Shown piece after piece: positions 20,635 through 29,790 of a DNA stretch of 64,000 nucleotides (its first letter is position 1; each line of letters opens with the position of its first letter). A program made the position numbers and the translations under genes. The notes beneath the pieces were generated by a model. The model searched no databases. It had not been told where the DNA came from and saw only the letters and a list, made by a program, of their open reading frames with translations. The DNA is taken from assembly GCA_027081115.1 (NCBI GenBank), contig JALWLD010000112.1:124001-188000 (forward strand). Direction: 5' to 3'. Source of the stretch: Sulfurovum sp. (GTDB taxonomy: Bacteria; Campylobacterota; Campylobacteria; Campylobacterales; Sulfurovaceae).

Positions 20635-22533
20635 TTACACAAACATCGCAGAGATAGCTGCGATCACTAGAAGTATTACTGAACCAACAGCCATCCAATT
20701 TAGATAGTTTGAAAGGTTACCTGTTTGCATTTTTCTTGCACCATCACCAGAGCTGTAAAGGAATTTCGCAATTCCGTCAACTGTGGCATCTACGATCTTC
20801 ATATCTACATCTTTCCACATATGCTCTGAGATCATTGCATATGGTTTTGTAATCACTTCTTCATACAATTTTGGAATATAGTACTGATTTGCCAATAGTT
20901 TATAGATAAATGAATTTTCACACTTTTCATCTCTCTTAAGACCATTTCCATACTTTTTATATGCTAAAGCAATACCACCTACTGCCACTACAAGAACAAC
21001 CAGTCCAAGTATCCATGCAATATGGTGTGTATGCTCAGACATATGATATGCAGGAAGCAATTTGGTAATGAAATGCTCAAAACTGCTCATTCCAAAACCT
21101 GCTACTACTGCCAACAATGCCAATGGAGACATAGCAATGAGTACAAATTTGTACATCTCATGCGGATGTAGTGAGGATTCATCATATCTTGCTTTTCCAT
21201 GGAATGTCAGGAATACCTGTCTGAAGCTGTAGAATGCTGTCATTCCGGCAGTCACAACCAAGATAGCCCAAAGTACGATTGTACCTTCATTCCATGCTGT
21301 CTCAATAATGGCATCTTTTGAAAAGAAACCTGCAAAGAAAGGAATACCTGCAAGTGCCAATGAAGCCAGACCCATATAGATATAAGTCCCTCTCATTGCT
21401 TTTTTCAATCCACCCATTTTAAAGATGTCAAGTTCATCATGCATTGCGTGCATTACGTTACCTGCACCCAGGAAAAGCAGTGCTTTAAAGAAAGCGTGTG
21501 CTGCAAGGTGGAAAAGTGCGATCCAATACGCACCAAGTCCGGCCGCTGCAAACATATACCCTAACTGAGAGAGTGTTGAGAATGCGATGATTCTCTTTAA
21601 ATCTCTGTTGACCAGTGCCATCGATGCAGCAAAAAATGCTACAAAAGTACCAAGCGCTGCAATAAAGTAAGATACTTCAGGTGTCACTGAGAAAAGAGGG
21701 TTTGCTCTAATTACCAAGAATACACCTGCCGTTACCATCGTTGCTGCGTGGATCAATGCCGATACCGGAGTAGGACCTTCCATTGCATCTGTCAACCATG
21801 TATGTAACGGGAACTGAGCTGATTTACCCATTGCACCGATAAAGAGTGCAATTGCTGCTGCATTCAATACTGTACCACTCAAGTTTGGCAGTTCAGCAAA
21901 TACGACGTCATACTGAAGGCTTCCTGTATTCCAGTAGATAATAAAGATACCAACCAACATACCAAGGTCAGCGATACGGTTCATAATAAACGCTTCATTC
22001 GCTGCCCATGAAGGAGAGATAGAAGGATTCTCTTCTCTACTTACATCTTCTTTATGGTACCAGAATCCAATGAGTAGCCATGAACAGACACCCACACCTT
22101 CCCAACCAATAAATAGGCCGGCAAAGTTATCAGACATAACCAAAATCATCATTGAGAAAACAAATGCTGACAAGTATGAGAAGAATCTGTTAAAACTCTT
22201 ATCGTGATCCATATATCCAATTGAATAGATGTGTACAATCGTTGATACAAGTGTTACCACTGTCATCATTGTTACAGAAACCTGATCGACCAAGAAACCA
22301 AACGGAATAGTAAGGTCTCCAGCAGAGATCCATTCCATCATTGTTACATGTACAGTACTGCCCGTTGTCCAAACATAAAATGCCAACAATGCAGAAGCTA
22401 AGAATGATGTAAATAGGAACAGTGATGCTATCACACCTACAAAGATCTTTCTCTCACTCATTCCAAACAATGCTGCAAACATAGAACTTGCAAACGGAGC
22501 AAATAGTGCTATATATACTAAATTTTCCATCAT
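20635..22533 (-). CDS. nuoL: NADH-quinone oxidoreductase subunit L
   Basis: AMGKSAQFPLHTWLTDAMEGPTPVSALIHAATMVTAGVFL. Confidence 0.96.
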   Translation of the reverse strand: MMENLVYIALFAPFASSMFAALFGMSERKIFVGVIASLFLFTSFLASALLAFYVWTTGSTVHVTMMEWISAGDLTIPFGFLVDQVSVTMMTVVTLVSTIVHIYSIGYMDHDKSFNRFFSYLSAFVFSMMILVMSDNFAGLFIGWEGVGVCSWLLIGFWYHKEDVSREENPSISPSWAANEAFIMNRIADLGMLVGIFIIYWNTGSLQYDVVFAELPNLSGTVLNAAAIALFIGAMGKSAQFPLHTWLTDAMEGPTPVSALIHAATMVTAGVFLVIRANPLFSVTPEVSYFIAALGTFVAFFAASMALVNRDLKRIIAFSTLSQLGYMFAAAGLGAYWIALFHLAAHAFFKALLFLGAGNVMHAMHDELDIFKMGGLKKAMRGTYIYMGLASLALAGIPFFAGFFSKDAIIETAWNEGTIVLWAILVVTAGMTAFYSFRQVFLTFHGKARYDESSLHPHEMYKFVLIAMSPLALLAVVAGFGMSSFEHFITKLLPAYHMSEHTHHIAWILGLVVLVVAVGGIALAYKKYGNGLKRDEKCENSFIYKLLANQYYIPKLYEEVITKPYAMISEHMWKDVDMKIVDATVDGIAKFLYSSGDGARKMQTGNLSNYLNWMAVGSVILLVIAAISAMFV

Positions 22534-22835
22534 TACCCCTTCATACTTGCAAGATCATCAAGATCGAGACTACCATATTTTTTATACAACACGATCAGAA
22601 GACCGAGTCCAACTGCTACTTCAGATGCTGCGATCGCAATAATGAAGAAGGCAAACATTTGACCGGTTAAATCATTGTAATAGTGTGAAATGGCAGCAAA
22701 TGCAATGTTCACTGCATTGAGCATCACTTCTGTTGCGAAGAAGAGCATCAATAGGTTTCTTCTTCTAAGCACACCGACCAATCCGATTGAGAAGATGATC
22801 GCTGAGACGATTAGGTAGTGAGATAAACCTATCAT
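22533..22835 (-). CDS. nuoK: NADH-quinone oxidoreductase subunit K
   Basis: 100 aa, GVLRRRNLLMLFFATEVMLNAVNIAF. Confidence 0.95.
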   Translation of the reverse strand: MIGLSHYLIVSAIIFSIGLVGVLRRRNLLMLFFATEVMLNAVNIAFAAISHYYNDLTGQMFAFFIIAIAASEVAVGLGLLIVLYKKYGSLDLDDLASMKG

Positions 22836-23395
22836 TTTTCATCCTTTTGTGTCAAAATTTCATCATCTGCACTGATATCTTCAGTGAGTGAATCATCCAT
22901 TTTTTTACCTGCAAGGATAATTCCTGCAATCATAGCTACAAGCAACATTACCGCTGCTACTTCAAATGGTACAAGATACTTTGTGAAAAGTACAATACCT
23001 ACATCCTGTGCATTACCTACACCTTCATGCATAGGGTAAAGTGCCTGGATCGCATCTGAGTGTATCGGTGCGGCAAACATCAATACCAATACCAATGCAG
23101 AGAACCCGCCCAGTACAAAAACCAGTGCTGAGCTTGTATTTTTCTCTTTAATATCTCTTGTTGCATCAAAAAACATCATCGCAAATGAGTACAATGCCAT
23201 AATGGCACCTACATAAACGATGAGTTGCACTACACCAAGGAAGTCTGCCCCCAGGATAAAAAAGAATCCTGAGATAAGCACCATTCCTGCTGCAAGTGAT
23301 GTCATGGCATATAGAACATTCTTACTCATGACTGTCACAAGAAAAAGTCCTATTGTCAATACCGAAAATAGGTAAAAGGCTACTACTTCATACAT
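22832..23395 (-). CDS. nuoJ: NADH-quinone oxidoreductase subunit J
   Basis: ADFLGVVQLIVYVGAIMALYSFAMMF. Confidence 0.93.
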   Translation of the reverse strand: MYEVVAFYLFSVLTIGLFLVTVMSKNVLYAMTSLAAGMVLISGFFFILGADFLGVVQLIVYVGAIMALYSFAMMFFDATRDIKEKNTSSALVFVLGGFSALVLVLMFAAPIHSDAIQALYPMHEGVGNAQDVGIVLFTKYLVPFEVAAVMLLVAMIAGIILAGKKMDDSLTEDISADDEILTQKDEK

Positions 23396-23406
23396 ATTCT
23401 CTCCTC

Positions 23407-24030
23407 CTAGTACGCTAAAGGCGTTTGTTTAATGTTGTCATCAGCATTTGGTGATACTGCACCAAATCCGTCATACTCTTGCTGTAAATTCAGCTTGTCG
23501 ATTGGTGTCAACATATCTTCAAAGAGAGAGAATGATGCTCTCTGCTCTGATGCTGTTTCATATCTCGGTCCATGTACGATCGCTAGCTCTGGACATACTT
23601 CTGCACAATATCCACAGAAGATACATCGTCCAAAATTGATCGTATATTCACTTACCTCTTTACGCTGATTCTCATCATATCTTGTATCCATTGTTATACA
23701 GTTGGAGATACAGATCTTTTCACACAGTCCACATCCAATACATCTGTAGTGACCACTCTCAAGCAATCTAAGCATATCATGGATCGCTCTGTATCGTGGT
23801 GAGATAGGCAATTTTTCAAATGGATACTTGATCGTATGCAACTGCTTACCAAAAAGTGTACCACCCATCTCTCTCATGGTAACCCAAAGTCCGACAAAAA
23901 GTTCAAGCTTTACTGATCTTGTCATCACCTGCTTAAATTTGTCTTGCCAAGTCTTTGGAGACTCACCATCATCTACCAACGTATAGTTTTGTGTCCCTAC
24001 GTTTCTATTTTTAAATTGTTCTAAACCCAT
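23407..24030 (-). CDS. nuoI: NADH-quinone oxidoreductase subunit I
   Basis: Two 4Fe-4S motifs: CIGCGLCEKICISNCI and CIFCGYCAEVCPELAI. Confidence 0.95.
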   Translation of the reverse strand: MGLEQFKNRNVGTQNYTLVDDGESPKTWQDKFKQVMTRSVKLELFVGLWVTMREMGGTLFGKQLHTIKYPFEKLPISPRYRAIHDMLRLLESGHYRCIGCGLCEKICISNCITMDTRYDENQRKEVSEYTINFGRCIFCGYCAEVCPELAIVHGPRYETASEQRASFSLFEDMLTPIDKLNLQQEYDGFGAVSPNADDNIKQTPLAY

Positions 24031-24039
24031 AATCTCTCC

Positions 24040-25071
24040 TTACACCATCATCACAATACCAGTGATCACAATATTGATCACTGCAATTGGCATTAAGACT
24101 TTCCAACATAGCCACATCAATTGATCCGGTCTTACGTGTGGCCAAGCTGCTCTTACCCATAACATCAAGAAGAAGAAAAATGCCACTTTCAAGATGATAG
24201 TTAACCAACCGATACCTTCAACACTGTATCCACCAAGGAATACGACTGCCGCGATAATAGATACGGTAATCATATTGGCATACTCTCCAATAAAGAACAT
24301 ACCCCATCTCATTCCTGAATACTCTGTGGCATACCCTGAAACAACCTCTGCTTCATGCTCAAGAAGGTCGAACGGTGTTCTGTTGGTCTCTGCAAATCCT
24401 GCAATCAGGAAAAGTACAAAAGCTACTGGCTGTTGCCAAATAAGCCAATTAGTGATCCCCCCTTGTTGATAGGCATTGAAATCGACAAACGACAAAGAAC
24501 CAACCAACATAATAGGAGCCAAAATAGAGAGTCCTGTTACCACTTCATAAGAGAGGAACTGAACTGCTGTTCTGGCAGATCCGATGATACCCCATTTATT
24601 CGCCTGTGCCATACCTGCAAGTAGTGGTCCATAAAGACCTGCTGCCATCATACCAAGTACAAAAAGAATACCAATGTTAATATCTGCTGCAATTGAAGGA
24701 ACAAACACACCACCTAACAAAGGTATCCAATCAGGGATCGTGAAGTCAGGGAAAACAGGTACCGCTGCCAGTGCAATAAATGCCGTTGCCGCAGTAATTG
24801 ACGGTGCAATCTTAAAGATTAGAGGATTTGCATTCTGAGGTACAATATCTTCTTTGGTAAAAAGCTTGATACCATCTGCAACCAGCTGCAAAAGTCCATA
24901 AGGCCCTACGTGCATTGGCCCCAGTCTTCTTTGCATAAATGCAAGTACTTTTCTTTCAATAAATGTACCGAAACCTGCAATAGCAGCAATAACAGCCAAG
25001 ATAATGATCGCTTTAATGATCACACCTGCTGCTGTCACTTCCGGTAGATTATGTACGAGTGTTGTTTCCAT
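24040..25071 (-). CDS. nuoH: NADH-quinone oxidoreductase subunit H
   Basis: ERKVLAFMQRRLGPMHVGPYGLLQLVADGIKL, AFAETNRTPFDLLEHEAEVVSGY. Confidence 0.96.
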   Translation of the reverse strand: METTLVHNLPEVTAAGVIIKAIIILAVIAAIAGFGTFIERKVLAFMQRRLGPMHVGPYGLLQLVADGIKLFTKEDIVPQNANPLIFKIAPSITAATAFIALAAVPVFPDFTIPDWIPLLGGVFVPSIAADINIGILFVLGMMAAGLYGPLLAGMAQANKWGIIGSARTAVQFLSYEVVTGLSILAPIMLVGSLSFVDFNAYQQGGITNWLIWQQPVAFVLFLIAGFAETNRTPFDLLEHEAEVVSGYATEYSGMRWGMFFIGEYANMITVSIIAAVVFLGGYSVEGIGWLTIILKVAFFFFLMLWVRAAWPHVRPDQLMWLCWKVLMPIAVINIVITGIVMMV

Positions 25072-25072
25072 A

Positions 25073-27529
25073 TTACACCTTTCTCATTGTTACTGTTTTA
25101 TATCTTGATGCACCAAAGAGGCCATAAACATCTTCTGCTGCTTTAAAGTCTGAAAGTGCCATGATGTCACCTTCCATTCTATCATCAACAATTACATCAA
25201 CTGTAATGCTTTTTGAATCAAATGTTACTTCTACTTTCTCGCCAAGTGTTTCCGCTTTTTCCGGAGATGCATAAAGTCCAAAGGCTTCAAAGATCTCATG
25301 TGACTTATCTGAGAAGTCTGAGAATTGTCTTTGTGGGTTACATCTGTAAACGATATCGCCATCAAGCACTTTAGATTCATCCAATTTATCTACTGAAATG
25401 TCTGAAACATCTGTTGTGCTTATACTCAAGGTATAGCCTCTGTTCTCTGTACCGTCATTCAAGTACCCGTTTGGCAGTGAGTCAAATTCTACTGCTTGGA
25501 ATCCTTTAGCTACAGGTAACTCTCTTGTCCAGTCAATCGTTTCAGCCGGTGCATCAACAAGTGCTTTCATAAGATCATTCAGTTCATATCCGTCAAACTC
25601 AAGTGCTGCGTTTGTCGGTGTTACTCTTTTATGCATATTTGTCAATGTACCTTCTTGCTGGTTCATTGCCGGCATATCAAGGTCTCCATCACCCAATGCA
25701 GAGAGTTTAAAGTCTCCATTTTCATTATACCCTACAGTATAACCGCTTGCATCATCATCAAGGTCACAGATAAGTGCTACACCCAAAGAGTTTGTCTTAG
25801 GTGGGATCATCGCTACTTTCACTGAAGATGTTTTTTCAATAAGTGCAATCAACTTCGCAATATTTTCTGCTTTATCATGGAAATAAAGATCTTCTCCCAC
25901 AATAAGAGAGAAAGTTTCTTTCTTTTTCATCATTTTTTCAAATGTGTCTGCAAAGGTGTCTGCATCTTTACCAAGAAGTTCAACCAGACCGTTCTTTTCA
26001 ACAGTGATCTCTTTTTCTACCATTTCAGGTACTTTTTTACTCACTTGTTTCTCTTCACCAGTCTCTTCATCGATCACTGTTTCAGTCACTTCTTTCATGA
26101 CTTTTTCTTTGATCATTTTTGTACTGCTAGACTTAAAACTCTCAAGGTACTCTTTGACATCAGCAGGAAGTTGTGCTTTGTCAGAAAAAAGATCAAGAAT
26201 CAAATACAAAGCTGCTTCTTCAAGCCCCACTTTGTGAGTAAATACTTCAACACTTTTACCAAATGTTGGTACAAGATTGTCACCTACAGGGTGGAAGTAA
26301 AGACCGGCACCTTTATTCATCTTCTGTACATTGTTAAACGCGTAACGTGCATTAGGATTATCATTTCTAAGAGATGATCCCACAGACATCACGAAATCTG
26401 TTGCCATAACCTCTTTAAAGTCAAAGCTGTAAAGAGACTGACCTGCCGCAACTGAATACGCTCCCAAGAATTTCTGGAATGCTCTTGCTTCAGGGTTGAT
26501 GAGTTTAAGACCCATTTTTTCTTTTAACGTTTGAAGCATCAATGCCTCTTCATTGGTAATGACAGAGTTAAATCTTACAGTTTCTGCTTTTTTGAATGCT
26601 TCAACAGCAGCAGCAAAGGCTTTTTCATCTTTACCTTCTACATTGTTCTCAAAATCATATCCGTAACGTCCTGCACCACAAAGCGATACATAGTTCCACT
26701 CATTGGTTACACGATAGATCTTTTCAGATCTGTCCGATACAGACGTATGTTTTGTTTCATAATAAATCTGGCATCCAGATGAGCAGTGTGCACAGGTTGC
26801 AGGTGTACGCTTAAGTTCCCAGGCATTGGAAGTATAAACAAAGTCTCTTCCTGTCAATGCACCAACAGGACATACTGCCGTACACTCACCACAATCAGAA
26901 CAGTCTGTAAAGTCTGTATCATTACTTGGTGCAATGACAGACTTCTGAAGTTTATTCCACATAGAGTATGCATCTTTGGGCATGGTCTCTTTAAGTGCTT
27001 TATCCAGTGGTTCTCCACCTCTTTTGACTGTAGTAATCGCTGCATCACCGATCATATCTTTACACACAGTAGTACATCTTTCACATACAATACAGAGTCC
27101 GGCATCATAGTGTAAAACGGAAGACCAGTTGATCGTCTCTCTTTTTGTATCTTGAATCATATAAGACTGAGAGTCTACACCCAGTTCAAGAGTATAGTTC
27201 TGAAGTTCACACTCCCCACTCTTATCACATACACCACATTGTAGCGGATGATTGACATCATATACTTCCATAATAGCACGACGCTCTTCAAGAATGTTTG
27301 GTGTATCTACAGTAACCTCCATTCCCTCTTTGACTTTTGCATTACATGCATATACCTGTTTTCCATCTGCTTCTACAAGACAGATACGACACGCCAGTGT
27401 TGGCGAACATCGTGTCAAGTAACAGATAGCGGGTATAAAAATATCATTGGCACGTGCAGCATTAAGGATATATTCACCCTCTTTTACTGCAATTTCTTTG
27501 CCATCAATTTTAATATTGACTATGCTCAT
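25073..27529 (-). CDS. nuoG: NuoG-like subunit, paralogue proximal to nuoH
   Basis: 2Fe-2S CYLTRCSPTLACRICLVE, CGVCDKSGECELQ, two 4Fe-4S motifs, molybdopterin-type C-terminal region. Confidence 0.88.
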   Translation of the reverse strand: MSIVNIKIDGKEIAVKEGEYILNAARANDIFIPAICYLTRCSPTLACRICLVEADGKQVYACNAKVKEGMEVTVDTPNILEERRAIMEVYDVNHPLQCGVCDKSGECELQNYTLELGVDSQSYMIQDTKRETINWSSVLHYDAGLCIVCERCTTVCKDMIGDAAITTVKRGGEPLDKALKETMPKDAYSMWNKLQKSVIAPSNDTDFTDCSDCGECTAVCPVGALTGRDFVYTSNAWELKRTPATCAHCSSGCQIYYETKHTSVSDRSEKIYRVTNEWNYVSLCGAGRYGYDFENNVEGKDEKAFAAAVEAFKKAETVRFNSVITNEEALMLQTLKEKMGLKLINPEARAFQKFLGAYSVAAGQSLYSFDFKEVMATDFVMSVGSSLRNDNPNARYAFNNVQKMNKGAGLYFHPVGDNLVPTFGKSVEVFTHKVGLEEAALYLILDLFSDKAQLPADVKEYLESFKSSSTKMIKEKVMKEVTETVIDEETGEEKQVSKKVPEMVEKEITVEKNGLVELLGKDADTFADTFEKMMKKKETFSLIVGEDLYFHDKAENIAKLIALIEKTSSVKVAMIPPKTNSLGVALICDLDDDASGYTVGYNENGDFKLSALGDGDLDMPAMNQQEGTLTNMHKRVTPTNAALEFDGYELNDLMKALVDAPAETIDWTRELPVAKGFQAVEFDSLPNGYLNDGTENRGYTLSISTTDVSDISVDKLDESKVLDGDIVYRCNPQRQFSDFSDKSHEIFEAFGLYASPEKAETLGEKVEVTFDSKSITVDVIVDDRMEGDIMALSDFKAAEDVYGLFGASRYKTVTMRKV

Positions 27530-27530
27530 A

Positions 27531-29789
27531 TTAACTTCCTAACCTTTCAAAATCTAACCTGCTAAATCTATAAGAGGATAGCAAAGCAGTACTTAAGCCC
27601 ATGTCAAACGTAGGGTTAACTGCAATGGTTCCTTTCATAGTTGTATCAATCGTAAACACACGATTGAACTGAATATCATCTATTGTAAACGTGATCTTCT
27701 CTCCATCTTTTAATTTGGTTGCTGTAGCAAACTGCTGAGAACCTAAAAGTACTGCCTCTTCTTGCAAAAGTCTTGACTTCGCTGTAAAAGGAGAAAATTG
27801 CTCCACAGGATTACAGTTATAGACCACTGCACCATCGAAACACTCTATCTCTTCTACCTCTTCAATTTTTCTGCTGACAGATACTTTCTGAGGTTTTAAC
27901 ATATATCCTCTATTTTCAGTTCCTACAGCATCAAAATAGTTTGGAAGGTCATCAAATGCGATATTTTCAAACCCTTTGTCTGCTGGCAATACTTGTGTAT
28001 AATCAATCGTATATTCTGCATTGAGGCCCAGAGCATTGGCAATATCATTAAGCACATATCCACCATATTCTAAAGCAACATTCATCGGTACAACACGCTT
28101 ATCTACCGTTGTCAAAGTACCTTCCTGCTGATTCATTGCCGGCATATCAAGATCACCATCTCCCAGAGCAGAGAGTACAAAATCCGCTTTGGCATTGTAA
28201 CCAACACTGTTGCCTTCTACTGCATCATCAAGATCACAAATAAGCGAAATACCCATGGCATTTCCTGCTGGTGGAACACAGATCACATTAAAGTCTGCAT
28301 ACTGTTCAAGCAGTGCCAGAAGTTTTGCTATCTGGGAAGCTCGCGGATGTGCATAGAGATCAGAACCTATAACCAAAGAGAAACCTGACTTTTTAATCAG
28401 TGATTTTCTCAACGCTTCAAGCTCTTCTTCTCCAATGTTACTTTCTGCAGAGAGGTTACCAATATCAAGATCATCAAAAAACTCTCTAATCGTTTTAGGT
28501 AATTCTACTTCTCGTAGTAATTCATCTGCCAAAAGTGCTGCTGCACCCTCTTCGGAGCCGGCTTCATACTTGATGAACTGTGTGACGATATTTTTCATCT
28601 CAAGATCTTCAATCGGATGCATATAGGCAACTCTTGCGCTATGCCACTTACTCGCCATATTGATATGATACTTCACTGTTGGGGAATCATTGTTGATCTT
28701 AGCCCCCATCACGATCACAGCTTTTGACTCAGAAAGACGCTTTAAACTTCCGTTACTCACATGTTTACCCGTGATCTCTGAATAGTCCTGCATAAACTTC
28801 TGATAGGCTCTTGCTTCATGAGATACCAGTTTGAAACCCAACTTCTCCTTGAGGTTTTGCAAAATCAATGCTTCCTCATTTGAAGTTTGAGATGAGAAGA
28901 TGACAGAATCTGCATTTTTAAAAGCTTCTACTGCTTTATCAAATGCCTCTTTGTCTTTACTTACACCCTCATTGGCATAATCAAACCCATATCGTCCTGC
29001 ACCACAAAGATTGGCAAATTCAAAGGTATTGCTTACACGGTAAATTTTTCCATTTTTCACTTCATATGCCATGTCACATCCTCCACCACAATGAGGGCAG
29101 GAAGATGGGATCTTTGTAAGTTCCCATGCATTGGCTGTATATTTGAAGTCTGTACTGACCAAGGCACCTACAGGGCAAACTGCTGCTGCCTCGCCAAGAG
29201 AAGCATAATTCTTCTCCTGTTTGGTGTTAACGATCGTTGAACCGTATCCGCCAAACTGCACTTTAAGTGCTTCATCTCCAGTAATCTCCATAGAGACACG
29301 TACACACTTTTCACACATAATACATAGTGCAGGGTCATACGATACATGTCCCCAGTTCTCTACAGGTCTGTGCTGATCTCTGGCAGTAAATGCCTGCTCT
29401 TCAAGATCAAACTCCATTGTTTTGTTCTGAAGATCACACTCACCACTCTTGTCACAAACACCACATTCAAGCGGATGGTTGACATTATAGAGTTTCATAA
29501 TACTTTGACGTTCCTGGTAGATCTCATCATTATTCGTATTGATCACGGCACCATCAGTTGCTTTTTCCTGACAAGAGAGGATCATCCCATCTACGCCTTC
29601 TACCTCTACAATACACATACGGCATGAAGCGATTGGCTGTACCTTGGTAAGATAACACATGGTCGGGACATAGATGTCATTTTCTCTTGCAATCTCTAAA
29701 ATGGTCTTTCCAAAGGTACTTTTACACACTTTACCATCGATGGTGACAGTGATCTCTTTTCCAATATTTAGTGAATTATGTATGCTCAT
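27531..29789 (-). CDS. nuoG: NuoG-like subunit, second tandem paralogue
   Basis: CYLTKVQPIASCRMCIVE, CGVCDKSGECDLQ, CIMCEKCVRV; start set to ATG at 29789 (MSIHNSLNIG), not the ORF-track start at 29858, which runs into the upstream gene. Confidence 0.88.
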   Translation of the reverse strand: MSIHNSLNIGKEITVTIDGKVCKSTFGKTILEIARENDIYVPTMCYLTKVQPIASCRMCIVEVEGVDGMILSCQEKATDGAVINTNNDEIYQERQSIMKLYNVNHPLECGVCDKSGECDLQNKTMEFDLEEQAFTARDQHRPVENWGHVSYDPALCIMCEKCVRVSMEITGDEALKVQFGGYGSTIVNTKQEKNYASLGEAAAVCPVGALVSTDFKYTANAWELTKIPSSCPHCGGGCDMAYEVKNGKIYRVSNTFEFANLCGAGRYGFDYANEGVSKDKEAFDKAVEAFKNADSVIFSSQTSNEEALILQNLKEKLGFKLVSHEARAYQKFMQDYSEITGKHVSNGSLKRLSESKAVIVMGAKINNDSPTVKYHINMASKWHSARVAYMHPIEDLEMKNIVTQFIKYEAGSEEGAAALLADELLREVELPKTIREFFDDLDIGNLSAESNIGEEELEALRKSLIKKSGFSLVIGSDLYAHPRASQIAKLLALLEQYADFNVICVPPAGNAMGISLICDLDDAVEGNSVGYNAKADFVLSALGDGDLDMPAMNQQEGTLTTVDKRVVPMNVALEYGGYVLNDIANALGLNAEYTIDYTQVLPADKGFENIAFDDLPNYFDAVGTENRGYMLKPQKVSVSRKIEEVEEIECFDGAVVYNCNPVEQFSPFTAKSRLLQEEAVLLGSQQFATATKLKDGEKITFTIDDIQFNRVFTIDTTMKGTIAVNPTFDMGLSTALLSSYRFSRLDFERLGS

Positions 29790-29790
29790 A

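Noticed and set aside
25877-26377. 166-aa ORF on + strand
   Set aside because: Antisense to the nuoG paralogue; Phe/Cys-rich translation typical of reverse-strand noise.
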